NCBI GenBank assembly: GCA_029210625.1
Contig: JARGFU010000003.1
Span: 213,782 to 277,781 of the forward strand
Direction of reading: 5' to 3'
Source: Deltaproteobacteria bacterium
Lineage (GTDB): Bacteria; Myxococcota; Myxococcia; SLRQ01
Length of the DNA: 64,000 bases
Positions 17,754 through 26,385 of this stretch are shown one piece after another. Made by a program: the position numbers and the translations under genes. The notes below the pieces were generated by a model, which was not told where the DNA came from, searched no databases, and saw nothing but the letters and a program-made list of their open reading frames with translations. The first letter of the stretch is position 1. Every line of letters begins with the position of its first letter.

Positions 17754-19364
17754 ATGTCCCGCGATCCCCACGGCTACATCTCGTTCAAGTCCCTCGCCGC
17801 CCTCTCCGGCGCCCTCGTCATGGGAGGGCTCTTCACCGTCTCCCTCTTCGGAGACAACATCCGGTCGCTCTTCGGCGCCTCGGCCGACAGCCTGGCGGGC
17901 AACGAGTACCGCTACCCCATGGCCGGGGTGGCCCTCGAGGGCCACAAGAGCCTGGCCGACTTCTCCGCGGCCAGCGCCGATTCGCCCTACGGCGGTGAGG
18001 TCGCCAGCGGGGACAAGCACGAGGACCACGGGGTCAACGGCTTCTTCTCCACCGAGCAGGATCGCTTCTCGACCTTCGCCATCGACGTCGACACCGCCTC
18101 CTACACCTTCTCCCGGCGCGCCATCCGGGAGGGGAGGCTGCCCCACGCCGCGGGGGTGCGGGTGGAGGAGTTCGTCAACGCCTTCGCCTACGGCTACCCG
18201 GCGCCCCGGCAGGCCCCCTTCTCGGTCTCGGTGGACGGGATGCCCTCACCCTTCGACCCCGACCGGGTCTTCCTCCGCGTGGGCCTGCAGGGCCGCCGCG
18301 TCGAGGCGAAGGACCGCAAGCCCGCCCGCCTCGTCTTCCTGGTGGACGTCTCGGGCTCGATGTCCTCGCCGGACAAGCTGCCGATGGCCCAGGAGGCCCT
18401 GAAGCTCCTGGCCCGGAACCTCCGGCCGAAGGACACGGTGGCCCTCTGCACCTACGCCGGCTCCACCCGCCTGGTGCTGCCCCCCACCGGCGCCGAGGAC
18501 CTCGAGACCATCGAGGAGGCCATCGACTCCCTGACCAGCGGCGGCGGCACGGCCATGAACAGCGGCCTGGAGACCGCCTACGCCCTGGCCCGCAAGGGCC
18601 TCTCGCCCCAGGTCACCACCCGGGTCATCGTCCTCTCGGACGGCGACGCCAACCTCGGGCCCTCGCGGACCGGCGACATGCTGCAGACCATCGCCCAGGG
18701 CGCCCGGGAGGGCGTGACCCTCACCACCGTCGGCTTCGGCAGCGGCAACTACAACGACGCCGCCATGGAGCGCCTGGCGGACGAGGGCAACGGGCAGAGC
18801 GTCTACATCGACGGCCCCAAGGAGGCCCGCAAGGTCTTCCAGGCCCAGCTCGAGGGCACCCTGGAGGTCATCGCCAAGGACGTGAAGATCCAGGTCGAGT
18901 TCGACTCCTCGGTGGTGAAGCGCTACCGCCTGGTGGGCTACGAGAACCGCGACATCGCCGACCGCGACTTCCGCAACGACGCCCGGGACGCCGGCGAGGT
19001 GGGCGCGGGCCACAGCGTCACCGCCGTCTACGAGCTGGAGCTCACCGACCGCGCCGCCGACCTCGGCACCGTGCGGGTGCGGGCCAAGGACCCGGAGGCG
19101 GGGGTCGAGGATCCGGCCACCGAGTACGCCTTCGCCATCGGCGCCACCGCCGTGGGCCCGGCCGCGGAGGCCTCGGACGACCTGCGCTTCGCCCTGGGCG
19201 TGGCCTCCCTGGCCGAGCGGCTGCGGGGCAGCGCCTTCGCCCTCGAGTGGAGCGCCGAGACCATCGTCGAGCTGACCTGCGACGCCGCCGGCCAGAGCGA
19301 CGAGCGGGTCGAGCACTGCGAGCTGGCCCGCCAGGCCGCCCACCTGCTCGAGAGCCGCAGCTAG
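17754..19364 (+). CDS. von Willebrand factor type A protein, YfbK family
   Basis: Starts at ATG 17754 behind AAGGAGG; the frame is open further upstream through the hexamer array but has no ribosome site there. 536 residues. One N-terminal membrane segment (ALSGALVMGGLFTVSLFG) is followed by the vWF N-terminal domain (STFAIDVDTASYTFSRR). The vWA domain has an intact MIDAS: DVSGSMS at about residue 198, GGGTAM, and LSDGDANLG. A C-terminal DUF3520-type domain follows (AVYELELTD, DDLRFALGVASLAERLRGS). Family members are called Ca-activated chloride channel homologues or YfbK, but their real role is unknown. It ends 2 bp from the stop of yggT. Confidence 0.9.
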   Translation: MSRDPHGYISFKSLAALSGALVMGGLFTVSLFGDNIRSLFGASADSLAGNEYRYPMAGVALEGHKSLADFSAASADSPYGGEVASGDKHEDHGVNGFFSTEQDRFSTFAIDVDTASYTFSRRAIREGRLPHAAGVRVEEFVNAFAYGYPAPRQAPFSVSVDGMPSPFDPDRVFLRVGLQGRRVEAKDRKPARLVFLVDVSGSMSSPDKLPMAQEALKLLARNLRPKDTVALCTYAGSTRLVLPPTGAEDLETIEEAIDSLTSGGGTAMNSGLETAYALARKGLSPQVTTRVIVLSDGDANLGPSRTGDMLQTIAQGAREGVTLTTVGFGSGNYNDAAMERLADEGNGQSVYIDGPKEARKVFQAQLEGTLEVIAKDVKIQVEFDSSVVKRYRLVGYENRDIADRDFRNDARDAGEVGAGHSVTAVYELELTDRAADLGTVRVRAKDPEAGVEDPATEYAFAIGATAVGPAAEASDDLRFALGVASLAERLRGSAFALEWSAETIVELTCDAAGQSDERVEHCELARQAAHLLESRS

Positions 19365-19366
19365 GG

Positions 19367-19627
19367 TCAGTGCGCCTGGAAGTAGGGCACCAGCAGCGAC
19401 TGCAGGAAGTTCACCGCCAGGATCAGCACGATGGGAGAGAAGTCCATCATCCCCCAGGTCAGATAGCGCTTGAACGGCCTCGTCATGGGGTCGACCAGGG
19501 TCCCGAGAACCTTGTTGATGGGGTTCTCGGGATCTCTGATCACCCAGGTGATGAGCACCCGCGCGATGATCACGTAGGTGAAGAACTCCAGGAAGCGATA
19601 GATCAAGAGTGCGAGGTTGGGGGACAT
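19367..19627 (-). CDS. yggT: YggT family membrane protein
   Basis: 86 residues with two membrane helices (ALLIYRFLEFFTYVIIARVLITWV and PIVLILAVNFLQSLLVPYF) joined by RDPENPINKVLGTLVDPMTRPFKRYL, the hallmark loop of the YggT family. The role is unclear; proposed roles are in membrane-protein or osmotic homeostasis. The start overlaps the yggS stop by 1 bp (ATGA). Confidence 0.92.
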   Translation of the reverse strand: MSPNLALLIYRFLEFFTYVIIARVLITWVIRDPENPINKVLGTLVDPMTRPFKRYLTWGMMDFSPIVLILAVNFLQSLLVPYFQAH

Positions 19628-20337
19628 CAGACTTTCGGTGGCCTCTGGCCGAAGAGGGCGGTACCCACACGGACCAGGGTGGCGCCCTCTTCGATCGCCA
19701 CCTCCAGGTCATGGCTCATCCCCATGGACAGCCAGGACAACTTGATTCTTCCCCCGGCGGATCGCAAGTCGGCCTCCAGGGAGTCCCTCAGGGCCGCAAG
19801 TTGCCGGAAATAGGGGCGGACCTCCTCGGGATCGTCGAAGTAGGGGGGCAGGGACATCAGGCCCCGCACCTCGATCCCCGGCAGCTCCGCCATCTGCTCG
19901 AGGAGGGAAGGGAGCTCCTCGGGCCGGGCGCCGTGCTTGCTCTCCTCGCCGCCGAGGTGCACGGCCACCAGGCAGGCGGCCACGACCCCCTCCCGCTCGG
20001 CGCGATCCGAGAGGGCCTCGGCCGCGGCGAGGCGGTCCAGGCCGTGGCAGAGGTGGGCCGGCCCGGCCAGGTAGCGGACCTTGTTGCGCTGGACCGGGCC
20101 GATGAAGTGCCAGCGCAGGTCGGGGAGGTCGGCCAGGGCGGCGGCCTTGTCGCGCAGCTCCTGGGCGTAGTTCTCGCCGAAGTCCCGGACCCCGGCCTCG
20201 TAGGCCGCGCGGATCGCCTCGGGGGGGTGGCGCTTGGAGACCGCCACCAGCCGCACCTCGGAGGGGTCCCGGCCGGCCCGCGCGCAGGCGGCGTCGATCC
20301 TCGCCTGGACGCCGGCGAGGCGCTCCGGGAAGCTCAC
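19627..20337 (-). CDS. yggS: YggS family PLP-binding protein
   Basis: 236 residues, starting at GTG 20337 (SFPERLAGVQARIDAAC), which overlaps the maf stop by 4 bp. LVAVSKRHPPEAIRAAY holds the PLP-binding Lys; GVRDFGENYAQELRDK, WHFIGPVQRNK and GLMSLPPYFDDPEEVRPYF are the other family blocks. The fold is that of alanine racemase domain 1 without the second domain. It maintains vitamin B6 and amino-acid homeostasis in studied bacteria. The segment with LSWLSMGMSHDLEVAIEEGATLVRVGTALFG gives the phosphate-binding C-terminus. Confidence 0.95.
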   Translation of the reverse strand: MSFPERLAGVQARIDAACARAGRDPSEVRLVAVSKRHPPEAIRAAYEAGVRDFGENYAQELRDKAAALADLPDLRWHFIGPVQRNKVRYLAGPAHLCHGLDRLAAAEALSDRAEREGVVAACLVAVHLGGEESKHGARPEELPSLLEQMAELPGIEVRGLMSLPPYFDDPEEVRPYFRQLAALRDSLEADLRSAGGRIKLSWLSMGMSHDLEVAIEEGATLVRVGTALFGQRPPKV

Positions 20338-20957
20338 GGCGCCGCCTCCCCGGCGTAGTCCGCGTCCCAGGGCAGGGGCAGGCCGGCGGCGGCGAGGAGC
20401 TCGGCGGTCTCGGGCAGGGGCAGCCCGATGACGTTGGAGTGCGAGCCCTCGATGCGCTCGATCATCCATCCGGCCAGGCCCTGGATGCCGTAGGCGCCCG
20501 CCTTGTCCAGGGGCTCGCCCGTGCCCACGTACCAGGCGATCTTGTCCGGATCGAGGCGGCGGAACTGCACCACCGTGGTCACGACCCGGTCCTCGATCTC
20601 GCCCCCGAAGGCCACCGCGAGGCCGGTGAGGACCCGGTGCCGCCGGCCCGAGAGCAGGCGCAGCATCCGGTGGGCGTCCTCCGCGTCCTCCGGCTTGCCG
20701 AGGATCTCTTCGTCGTGGCCGTCTCCGGCGTCCAGGACCACTGCCGTGTCGGCCGCCAGCACCACCGAGGCCGGCGCCCGGGCGGAGCCGGCGGCGGCCT
20801 TGGCCCGGGCCAGGCGGCGGACGTAGGCGGCGGGCGCCTCACCGGCGCGGGGCGACTCGTCCACCGCGACGCCGGCGGAGTCGAAGGGGACGCCGAGCGC
20901 TTCGAGGAAGGCCCGGCGGCGGGGGGAGGCGGTGGCGAGGAAGAGGGTGGGGCGCAT
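20334..20957 (-). CDS. maf: Maf-like nucleotide pyrophosphatase
   Basis: Starts at ATG 20957 (MRPTLFLATASPRRRAFLEALG); a GTG six codons upstream is an alternative. The family signature SPRR at the N-terminus, VDESP near residue 33, VLAADTAVVLD (catalytic Asp) and GYAGIQG-like AYGIQGLAGWMIERIEGSHSNVIGLP are all present. Maf proteins hydrolyse non-canonical or modified NTPs and have been linked to septum inhibition. It is the first gene of the maf-yggS-yggT unit. The upstream region is shared with the divergent GAF-GGDEF gene. Confidence 0.92.
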   Translation of the reverse strand: MRPTLFLATASPRRRAFLEALGVPFDSAGVAVDESPRAGEAPAAYVRRLARAKAAAGSARAPASVVLAADTAVVLDAGDGHDEEILGKPEDAEDAHRMLRLLSGRRHRVLTGLAVAFGGEIEDRVVTTVVQFRRLDPDKIAWYVGTGEPLDKAGAYGIQGLAGWMIERIEGSHSNVIGLPLPETAELLAAAGLPLPWDADYAGEAAP

Positions 20958-21047
20958 CGTCCGGTCTTCTATCACGAGGCGCCAAATCTCGTTTCGAGCC
21001 CGGAACGCGGCTATGCTGGAGGCCGTCCGGTAGCGACCGGGGAACCC

Positions 21048-22157
21048 ATGTCAGGCAGAAGTGAAGATCCCGCGCGGCTGCTTGCCGAGCTCGCCGCGGT
21101 GCAGGAGATCGGCAAGGTGCTCACCTCGACCCTCGAGGTCCAGGAGGTGCTGCGCCGGATCATGGGCCAGGTCTCCGAGCTGCTCTGCCCCCGCCGCTGG
21201 TCGATGCTCCTCACCGAGGAGGACGGATCCCTCTCCTTCGAGGTGGCGGTGGGTGAGGGCAGCGATCGCCTCCAGGGCACCCGGATCGGCCCCGGGGAGG
21301 GCATCGCCGGCTGGGTGGCCTCGAAGGGCGAGCCCGTGCTGCTGGACGACGCCCGCGCCGACGAGCGCTGGTCCGATCGCTTCGACGAGGCCACCGGCTT
21401 CGCGACCGAGCGGGTGCTCGCCGTGCCCATGGTGGCCCGGGAGCGGATCCTGGGGGTGATCGAGCTGGTGGGCGGCCCCTCGGACGATCCCTTCACCGAG
21501 AACGACCTGCGCCTGCTCTCCTCCCTGGCGGACTACGCGGCCATCGGGCTGATGAACGCCCGCAACTACGACCGCGTCCAGGCCCTCACGATCCGCGACG
21601 ACCACACCGGCCTCTTCAACGCCCGCTTCCTCTTTCGCACCCTGCGGCTCGAGGTCGAGCGAGCCCGCCGCTACCTCCACCCGGTCTCCCTGATCTTCCT
21701 GGACCTCGACCGCTTCAAGGAGGTCAACGACACCCACGGCCACCTCTCCGGCTCCGCCCTGCTCAAGGAGGTGGGCCAGGTGATCGAGGAGGCCAGCCGG
21801 GCCACCGACACGGTCTGCCGCTACGGCGGGGACGAGTTCGCGGTGGTCCTGCCCGAGACCGGCCGGGACGGGGCGCGCAACAGCGCCGAGCGGATCTTGA
21901 GCGCCATGCGCGAGCACGTCTTCCTCAAGGAGCGGGGGATGGCCGTCCACCTCTCGGCCTCCTTCGGCTGCGCCACCTTCCCGGACGACGCCAAGAGCTC
22001 CGAGGGGCTGCTCTCGGCCGCCGATCACGCGATGTACGCCGCCAAGGAGGCGGGCCGGGACCGCATCTGCCGGGCGAGCCGGGCCCTGCTGAGCGAGGAG
22101 CCGGGGGAGACCGACGCGGAGGACGCCTCCGGGCGCAGCCGGGCCGAGCGCGCCTGA
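21048..22157 (+). CDS. Soluble GAF-GGDEF diguanylate cyclase
   Basis: Starts at ATG 21048 (MSGRSEDPARLL), where homology begins. 369 residues with no membrane segment. The GAF domain spans about 20-170 (VLTSTLEVQEVLRRIMGQV, GEGIAGWVASKGEPVLLDDA). The GGDEF domain spans about 180-345, with LIFLDLDRFKEVNDTHGH, RYGGDEFAVVLP and an I-site RATD five residues upstream. It should be an active, product-inhibited cyclase controlled by a ligand or redox state at the GAF domain. It is the second GGDEF protein here; this one is cytosolic, while the one at 7267 is membrane-bound. Confidence 0.92.
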   Translation: MSGRSEDPARLLAELAAVQEIGKVLTSTLEVQEVLRRIMGQVSELLCPRRWSMLLTEEDGSLSFEVAVGEGSDRLQGTRIGPGEGIAGWVASKGEPVLLDDARADERWSDRFDEATGFATERVLAVPMVARERILGVIELVGGPSDDPFTENDLRLLSSLADYAAIGLMNARNYDRVQALTIRDDHTGLFNARFLFRTLRLEVERARRYLHPVSLIFLDLDRFKEVNDTHGHLSGSALLKEVGQVIEEASRATDTVCRYGGDEFAVVLPETGRDGARNSAERILSAMREHVFLKERGMAVHLSASFGCATFPDDAKSSEGLLSAADHAMYAAKEAGRDRICRASRALLSEEPGETDAEDASGRSRAERA

Positions 22158-22256
22158 CGCAGGCCCATGACGCGCCGCGTCTTTCGGGCCGAGGCCCGGA
22201 GGTGCTTTCGATCGGGGTGTGGCGGCTGATCCCAGGGCTCCTGGAGCCTCCCGGAA

Positions 22257-22280
22257 GAAAACGACCTCGGGTCGTCTTTC
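22257..22280. terminator. Probable terminator hairpin after GGDEF gene
   Basis: GAAA-ACGACC / TCG loop / GGTCGT-(C)-TTTC gives a 10-bp stem with one bulge, with its T-run in the 3' arm, about 100 bp after the stop at 22157 and 38 bp before the next gene. Moderate support. Confidence 0.4.
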
Positions 22281-22317
22281 GACGGAACTTCCCCGGCGCA
22301 GGGGCGTCGGTACTTCC

Positions 22318-22947
22318 ATGAGGGTGCGTCCAGATGGGGAGCGTCTGCCGGAGGCCTTCTTCGAGGACGAGCTCCCCCGTTCCGGCGGCCGCAGCTGGGT
22401 GCTGCCCCTCGGGCCGATCGTGCTCCTCTGGGCGGTGGCCACCCTGATCCAGCAGGGGGAGCTGGGGCTGGAGGCCACGGAGGTCGGGCAGCCGGTCTTC
22501 GGCGCCGTGGCGGCCCCCGATGCCCCCCCGCGCCAGGTCGAGCTGGGGGGCGGTCGCAGCGTCCGCCGCCTGCGCCTGGCCCAGGCCCTGCTGGCCCGGG
22601 ACGAGCCGGATCGGGCCCGCACCCTCCTGCTGCAGCTGCGGCGAGAGCTCGGGGACGTGGCCCTGGTCCTGCGCCCCCTGGCCCGGGCCGAGAAGGCCCT
22701 CGGCCACCGCGAGCGGGCGGCGGACCTCTACGTGACCCTCCTCCAGAGCCGGGGTGACGACATCGAGGCTCTCGAGTTCTTCCTGCGCTACCGCTACGAG
22801 GAGGACGACCTGCAGGGCGCCCTCGACATCGCGGGCGAGCTGCGGGAGCTGGGCGCCCTCACCGGCGAGTCGGCCCACTTCGCCGACCTGGTCCGGGCCG
22901 AGCAGGCCGCCCGGGCCATGGCGCGGCGGATGCGCGCCGAGCGCTGA
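22318..22947 (+). CDS. TPR-like single-pass membrane protein
   Basis: 209 residues from ATG 22318 (MRVRPDGERLPEAFFEDELP). One membrane segment lies near residues 28-45 (WVLPLGPIVLLWAVATLIQQG). The rest is helical, with tetratricopeptide-like pairs: RLRLAQALLARDEPDRARTLL, ARAEKALGHRERAADLYVTLL and LEFFLRYRYEEDDLQGALDIAGEL. It probably serves as a protein-interaction scaffold on the membrane. I do not recognise a specific family. It sits between the GGDEF gene and hisS without overlap. Confidence 0.65.
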   Translation: MRVRPDGERLPEAFFEDELPRSGGRSWVLPLGPIVLLWAVATLIQQGELGLEATEVGQPVFGAVAAPDAPPRQVELGGGRSVRRLRLAQALLARDEPDRARTLLLQLRRELGDVALVLRPLARAEKALGHRERAADLYVTLLQSRGDDIEALEFFLRYRYEEDDLQGALDIAGELRELGALTGESAHFADLVRAEQAARAMARRMRAER

Positions 22948-23052
22948 AAGGGTCTGCCCGCGCGTTGACCCCCCGGGGCGCCGCCCTTACCCTGCGCCGC
23001 CAGCCCTCCGCCTCGAGCGGCGGCGAGGGCCAGGAGCAAGGAGCCACCGAAG

Positions 23053-24330
23053 GTGTCCAAGATCAGCAGCGTCAAGGGAATGAACGACCTCTTGCCGGCG
23101 GAGCTCGTCCGCTGGCACCGCCTCGAGGCCGCGATGCGGGACCGCTTCGACCGCTACGGCTACGGGGAGCTGCGCACGCCCCTCCTCGAGGAGACCCGCC
23201 TCTTCGCCCGCTCGATCGGGGACGAGACCGACATCGTCGGCAAGGAGATGTACACCTTCCCGGATCGCAAGGGGAAGAAGCAGCTCTCCCTGCGCCCCGA
23301 GGGCACGGCCAGCGCGGTGCGCGCCTACATCCAGCACTCGGTCCACGGCGCCGAGCCGGTGACCCGCTGGTGGTACTTCGGCCCCATGTACCGCCACGAG
23401 CGGGTGCAGGCCGGCCGCTACCGGCAGTTCTACCAGGTGGGGGCCGAGGCCCTGGGCAGCGCCGATCCCTCCCTCGAGGCCGAGGTGATCTCTCTCTTCG
23501 ACGGCTTCCTGCGCCAGGACCTGGGGCTCGGCGAGGTCGAGCTGCAGGTGAACAACCTGGGAGACAGCGAGGATCGCAAGGCCTACGCCGCGGCCCTGGT
23601 GGCCCACCTCGACGGCCACCTGGAGGTCCTCTGCGAGGACTGCCGGCGTCGCAAGGTCGAGAACCCCCTGCGCACCCTCGACTGCAAGGTGCCGGGCTGC
23701 CAGCCGGTGATGGAGGCGGCCCCCCGCCTGGAGGATCACCTGGGGGAGGCGGCGCGGGTGCACTTCGCCGAGGTGCTCTCGCTGCTCGACGCCCTGGGGA
23801 TCGCCTGGGTCCGCAACCACCGGCTGGTGCGGGGGCTGGACTACTACAACCGCACCTGCTTCGAGTTCGTGGCCGGGGGCCTCGGCGCCCAGAACACCGT
23901 CTGCGCCGGCGGCCGCTACGACGGCCTGGTCGCCCAGCTGGGCGGGCCGAAGACCCCGGCGGTGGGCTTCGCGGCCGGGATCGAGCGCCTGGTCAGCCTG
24001 ATGAGCGACGCCGCCCCGGAGGACGCACCGGAGCTGGTCGCGGTGGTGCCGGTCGGCACTGAAGTTTTTCCGGCCTGCCTGCGTCTGGTCGAGGAGCTGC
24101 GCCGCGAGGGGCTGCGGGTGGACTTCGATCCCCGCCGGGGCAGCCTGAAATCTCAGATGCGCAGGGCAGACAAGCTGGGCGCCCGGGTGGCGCTGGTCAT
24201 CGGCGAGGACGAGCTCGCCGCCGGGCGGGTTCCGGCGAAGGACCTGCGCCTCGAGGGGGCCGAGCCGGAGGAGCTGGCCCTCGCCGACTTGCACGCTTCC
24301 CTGCGAAGGTGGTTCAAGGAGAGACGATGA
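23053..24330 (+). CDS. hisS: Histidyl-tRNA synthetase
   Basis: 425 residues from GTG 23053. Class II motifs are present: GMNDLLPAEL at the N-terminus, motif 2 MYRHERVQAGRYRQFYQVGAE, the histidine-specific RGLDYYNRTCFEF and GGRYDGL, and motif 3 GFAAGIERL. The C-terminal anticodon-binding domain starts at about 330 (LVAVVPVGTEVFPACLRLVEELR). It charges tRNA-His. The stop overlaps the ATG of the thioredoxin-like gene (ATGA), so the two are translationally coupled. Confidence 0.97.
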   Translation: MSKISSVKGMNDLLPAELVRWHRLEAAMRDRFDRYGYGELRTPLLEETRLFARSIGDETDIVGKEMYTFPDRKGKKQLSLRPEGTASAVRAYIQHSVHGAEPVTRWWYFGPMYRHERVQAGRYRQFYQVGAEALGSADPSLEAEVISLFDGFLRQDLGLGEVELQVNNLGDSEDRKAYAAALVAHLDGHLEVLCEDCRRRKVENPLRTLDCKVPGCQPVMEAAPRLEDHLGEAARVHFAEVLSLLDALGIAWVRNHRLVRGLDYYNRTCFEFVAGGLGAQNTVCAGGRYDGLVAQLGGPKTPAVGFAAGIERLVSLMSDAAPEDAPELVAVVPVGTEVFPACLRLVEELRREGLRVDFDPRRGSLKSQMRRADKLGARVALVIGEDELAAGRVPAKDLRLEGAEPEELALADLHASLRRWFKERR

Positions 24331-25076
24331 ATCGGACGAAGACCCACGCCTCGCTGATGCTGGTGAGCGCCCTCGCGGCGCTGATCGCCTTCCTGCCCTC
24401 TGCTGCCCTCGCCAAGGGCGATGGACCGGCGGTCTCGGTGGGTGACACCGCGCCCGGCTTCTTCCTGAAGACGATCAACTCCGAGGCCGTGGGCATGCCC
24501 CGCCTGGTCCTCAAGAACGTCCTGGAGGACGAGGCCACCAAGGCCGTGGTCATCTCCTTCTTCGCCACCTGGTGTGCGCCCTGCAAGAAGGAGCTGCCGG
24601 TGCTGCAGCAGCTCTGGAAGGCCTACGAGAAGGACGGCCTGCGGATCGTGGTCATCAGCATCGACAAGGAGGACGACGCGGTGAAGTCGCTCTCCGACTT
24701 CGCCACCGAGTTCGGCCTGACCTATCCGGTCGTCTCCGACCGCTTCAACCTCCTGGCCCGGCGCTATCTCGGTGCGACCACCGCCCTTCCCAGCCTCTTC
24801 ATCACCGACGGAGACGGCGTCATCAAGGCGATCCACCAGTCCTACGACGAGAACGCCGGGGTGGCCCTCGAGCAGGAGCTGGCGGGCTACCTGGGCATCA
24901 CCCTCACCGAGCCGGTGGTGAAGCCGGTGGAGGCCGCCGAGCCCGAGGTCGCCGAGAAGGCCGCCGAGGCCGCCGCCGAGCAGCCCGAGGCCGGCCAGAA
25001 GGCCGGCGCGTCGAAGAAGAAGGCGGGCAAGGGCAAGAGGAAGCCGGCCGGCGTCAAGAAGGCCAGGCAGGGCTGA
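24327..25076 (+). CDS. TlpA-like exported thioredoxin-fold protein
   Basis: 249 residues from ATG 24327. The signal peptide MNRTKTHASLMLVSALAALIAFLPSAALA is followed by a TlpA/ResA-type domain: VSVGDTAPGFFLK, catalytic ATWCAPCKKELPVLQQL (WCxPC), VVISIDKEDDAV, and the cis-Pro region ALPSLFITDGDG. A low-complexity Ala/Glu then Lys/Gly-rich basic tail (about 200-249; SKKKAGKGKRKPAGVKK) is unusual and could bind cell wall, DNA or an acidic partner. It probably maintains thiols for periplasmic proteins such as the c-type cytochromes encoded in this window, which is inference. Confidence 0.87.
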   Translation: MNRTKTHASLMLVSALAALIAFLPSAALAKGDGPAVSVGDTAPGFFLKTINSEAVGMPRLVLKNVLEDEATKAVVISFFATWCAPCKKELPVLQQLWKAYEKDGLRIVVISIDKEDDAVKSLSDFATEFGLTYPVVSDRFNLLARRYLGATTALPSLFITDGDGVIKAIHQSYDENAGVALEQELAGYLGITLTEPVVKPVEAAEPEVAEKAAEAAAEQPEAGQKAGASKKKAGKGKRKPAGVKKARQG

Positions 25077-25079
25077 TCC

Positions 25080-25616
25080 GTGCGCTCGAAGCTCTTCGGC
25101 CTCGCCGCTCTCTCCCTGCTCCTCTCGGCCTGCGCCGCCGCGCCGCCGGCGCCCACGGTGGATCCCGAGGGTCCCGTGGTGCGGGTGCGGGCCTACCCGA
25201 TCGAGGTGACCGGCGAGGAGGAGATCCTCGACGTGGGCGCCCGCTCGATCCTCACCGGGCGGATCTGCGGCACCCTCACCGAGATCGGTGGTGAGCGGAT
25301 GAACTGCCTCACCCACGAGGACATCGACCGCCTCGCGACCGCCGTCGCGTGGCGCGAGACCCTCGGGGGGACCTGCGACGAGGGCCAGGGCCAGGGCTGC
25401 GCCGAGACGATCACCGACCTGGAGTTCGACCTCGTGGTCCGGGGAAGCCTGGCCATGGTCGACGGCAAGTACACCCTCGACCTCTCGGTGCTGCGCATCA
25501 CGCCGCCCGAGCGGGTCGCATCCAAGCGGATCCAGGTCTCGAAGCCCGATGGGCTCTTCGACGAGGTCGAGGCGGCCTCCCGGGAGTTCGCCTGGATCAT
25601 CCTGGGCGCGAAGTAG
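25080..25616 (+). CDS. Lipoprotein of unknown function
   Basis: 178 residues from GTG 25080, 3 bp after the thioredoxin-like gene. The lipobox LLSAC puts the acylated Cys near residue 18. The mature part has a paired Cys pattern ([24 protein letters not shown]) and beta-strand-rich segments ([24 protein letters not shown]). It resembles proteins that bind or assemble at the outer membrane, but I do not recognise the family. Cys pairs suggest disulfides, fitting the adjacent thioredoxin-fold protein. Confidence 0.7.
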   Translation: MRSKLFGLAALSLLLSACAAAPPAPTVDPEGPVVRVRAYPIEVTGEEEILDVGARSILTGRICGTLTEIGGERMNCLTHEDIDRLATAVAWRETLGGTCDEGQGQGCAETITDLEFDLVVRGSLAMVDGKYTLDLSVLRITPPERVASKRIQVSKPDGLFDEVEAASREFAWIILGAK

Positions 25617-25626
25617 GAGACCGGCC

Positions 25627-26355
25627 ATGACGCGCGTGCGCCTCGGCGTGAACGTGGACCATGTGGCGACCCTCCGGCAGGCCCGGGGCGTGCGCTTCCC
25701 CGATCCGGTGGCGGCCGCCCTGCTGGCCGAGAGCGCCGGCGCCGATCAGATCACCGTGCACCTGCGGGAGGACCGCCGGCACATCCAGGAGCGCGACCTG
25801 CGGGTGCTGCGCGAGACGGTGCAGACCCGCCTGAACCTGGAGTGCGCCGCGGCCGACGAGGTGCTCTCCATCGCCTGCAAGGTGCGCCCCGACGAGGCCA
25901 CCCTGGTGCCCGAGCTCCGGGAGGAGCTGACCACCGAGGGCGGCCTCGACGTGGTGGGAGGCGGCGCGCGCCTCGCCGAGGCGGTCGCCCGGCTGAAGGA
26001 GGCCGGGATCATGGTGAGCCTCTTCATCGATCCCGACCCGGCCCAGATCGAGGCGAGCGCCCGGCTCGAGGTCGAGGCCATCGAGCTGCACTCCGGCACC
26101 TACTGCGACGCCACGACCGCGGCCGCCCGTGAGGCGGAGCTCACGCGGGTGGAGGAGGGCGCGGCGCTCGGCGCGAGGCTCGGGCTGATGGTGGCGGCCG
26201 GCCACGGCCTGACCCTCCAGAACGTCGAGCCGATCGTGGCGATCCCGCAGATCGAGGAGCTGAACATCGGGCACAGCATCGTGGCCCGGGCGCTCTTCGT
26301 CGGCTTCGAGGAGGCCGTGGCCGAGATGCGGGAGCTCCTCTTCCGCGACGACTGA
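25627..26355 (+). CDS. pdxJ: Pyridoxine 5'-phosphate synthase
   Basis: 242 residues from ATG 25627. Signature blocks are [80 protein letters not shown] and [15 protein letters not shown]. PdxJ condenses 1-deoxyxylulose 5-phosphate with 3-amino-2-oxopropyl phosphate to make pyridoxine phosphate in the cytosol. The gene is 30 bp upstream of nnrE-nnrD, a common pairing. Confidence 0.97.
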   Translation: MTRVRLGVNVDHVATLRQARGVRFPDPVAAALLAESAGADQITVHLREDRRHIQERDLRVLRETVQTRLNLECAAADEVLSIACKVRPDEATLVPELREELTTEGGLDVVGGGARLAEAVARLKEAGIMVSLFIDPDPAQIEASARLEVEAIELHSGTYCDATTAAAREAELTRVEEGAALGARLGLMVAAGHGLTLQNVEPIVAIPQIEELNIGHSIVARALFVGFEEAVAEMRELLFRDD

Positions 26356-26385
26356 AGACTCCAGCTGCGAGAGAGAGAGGGCGTG

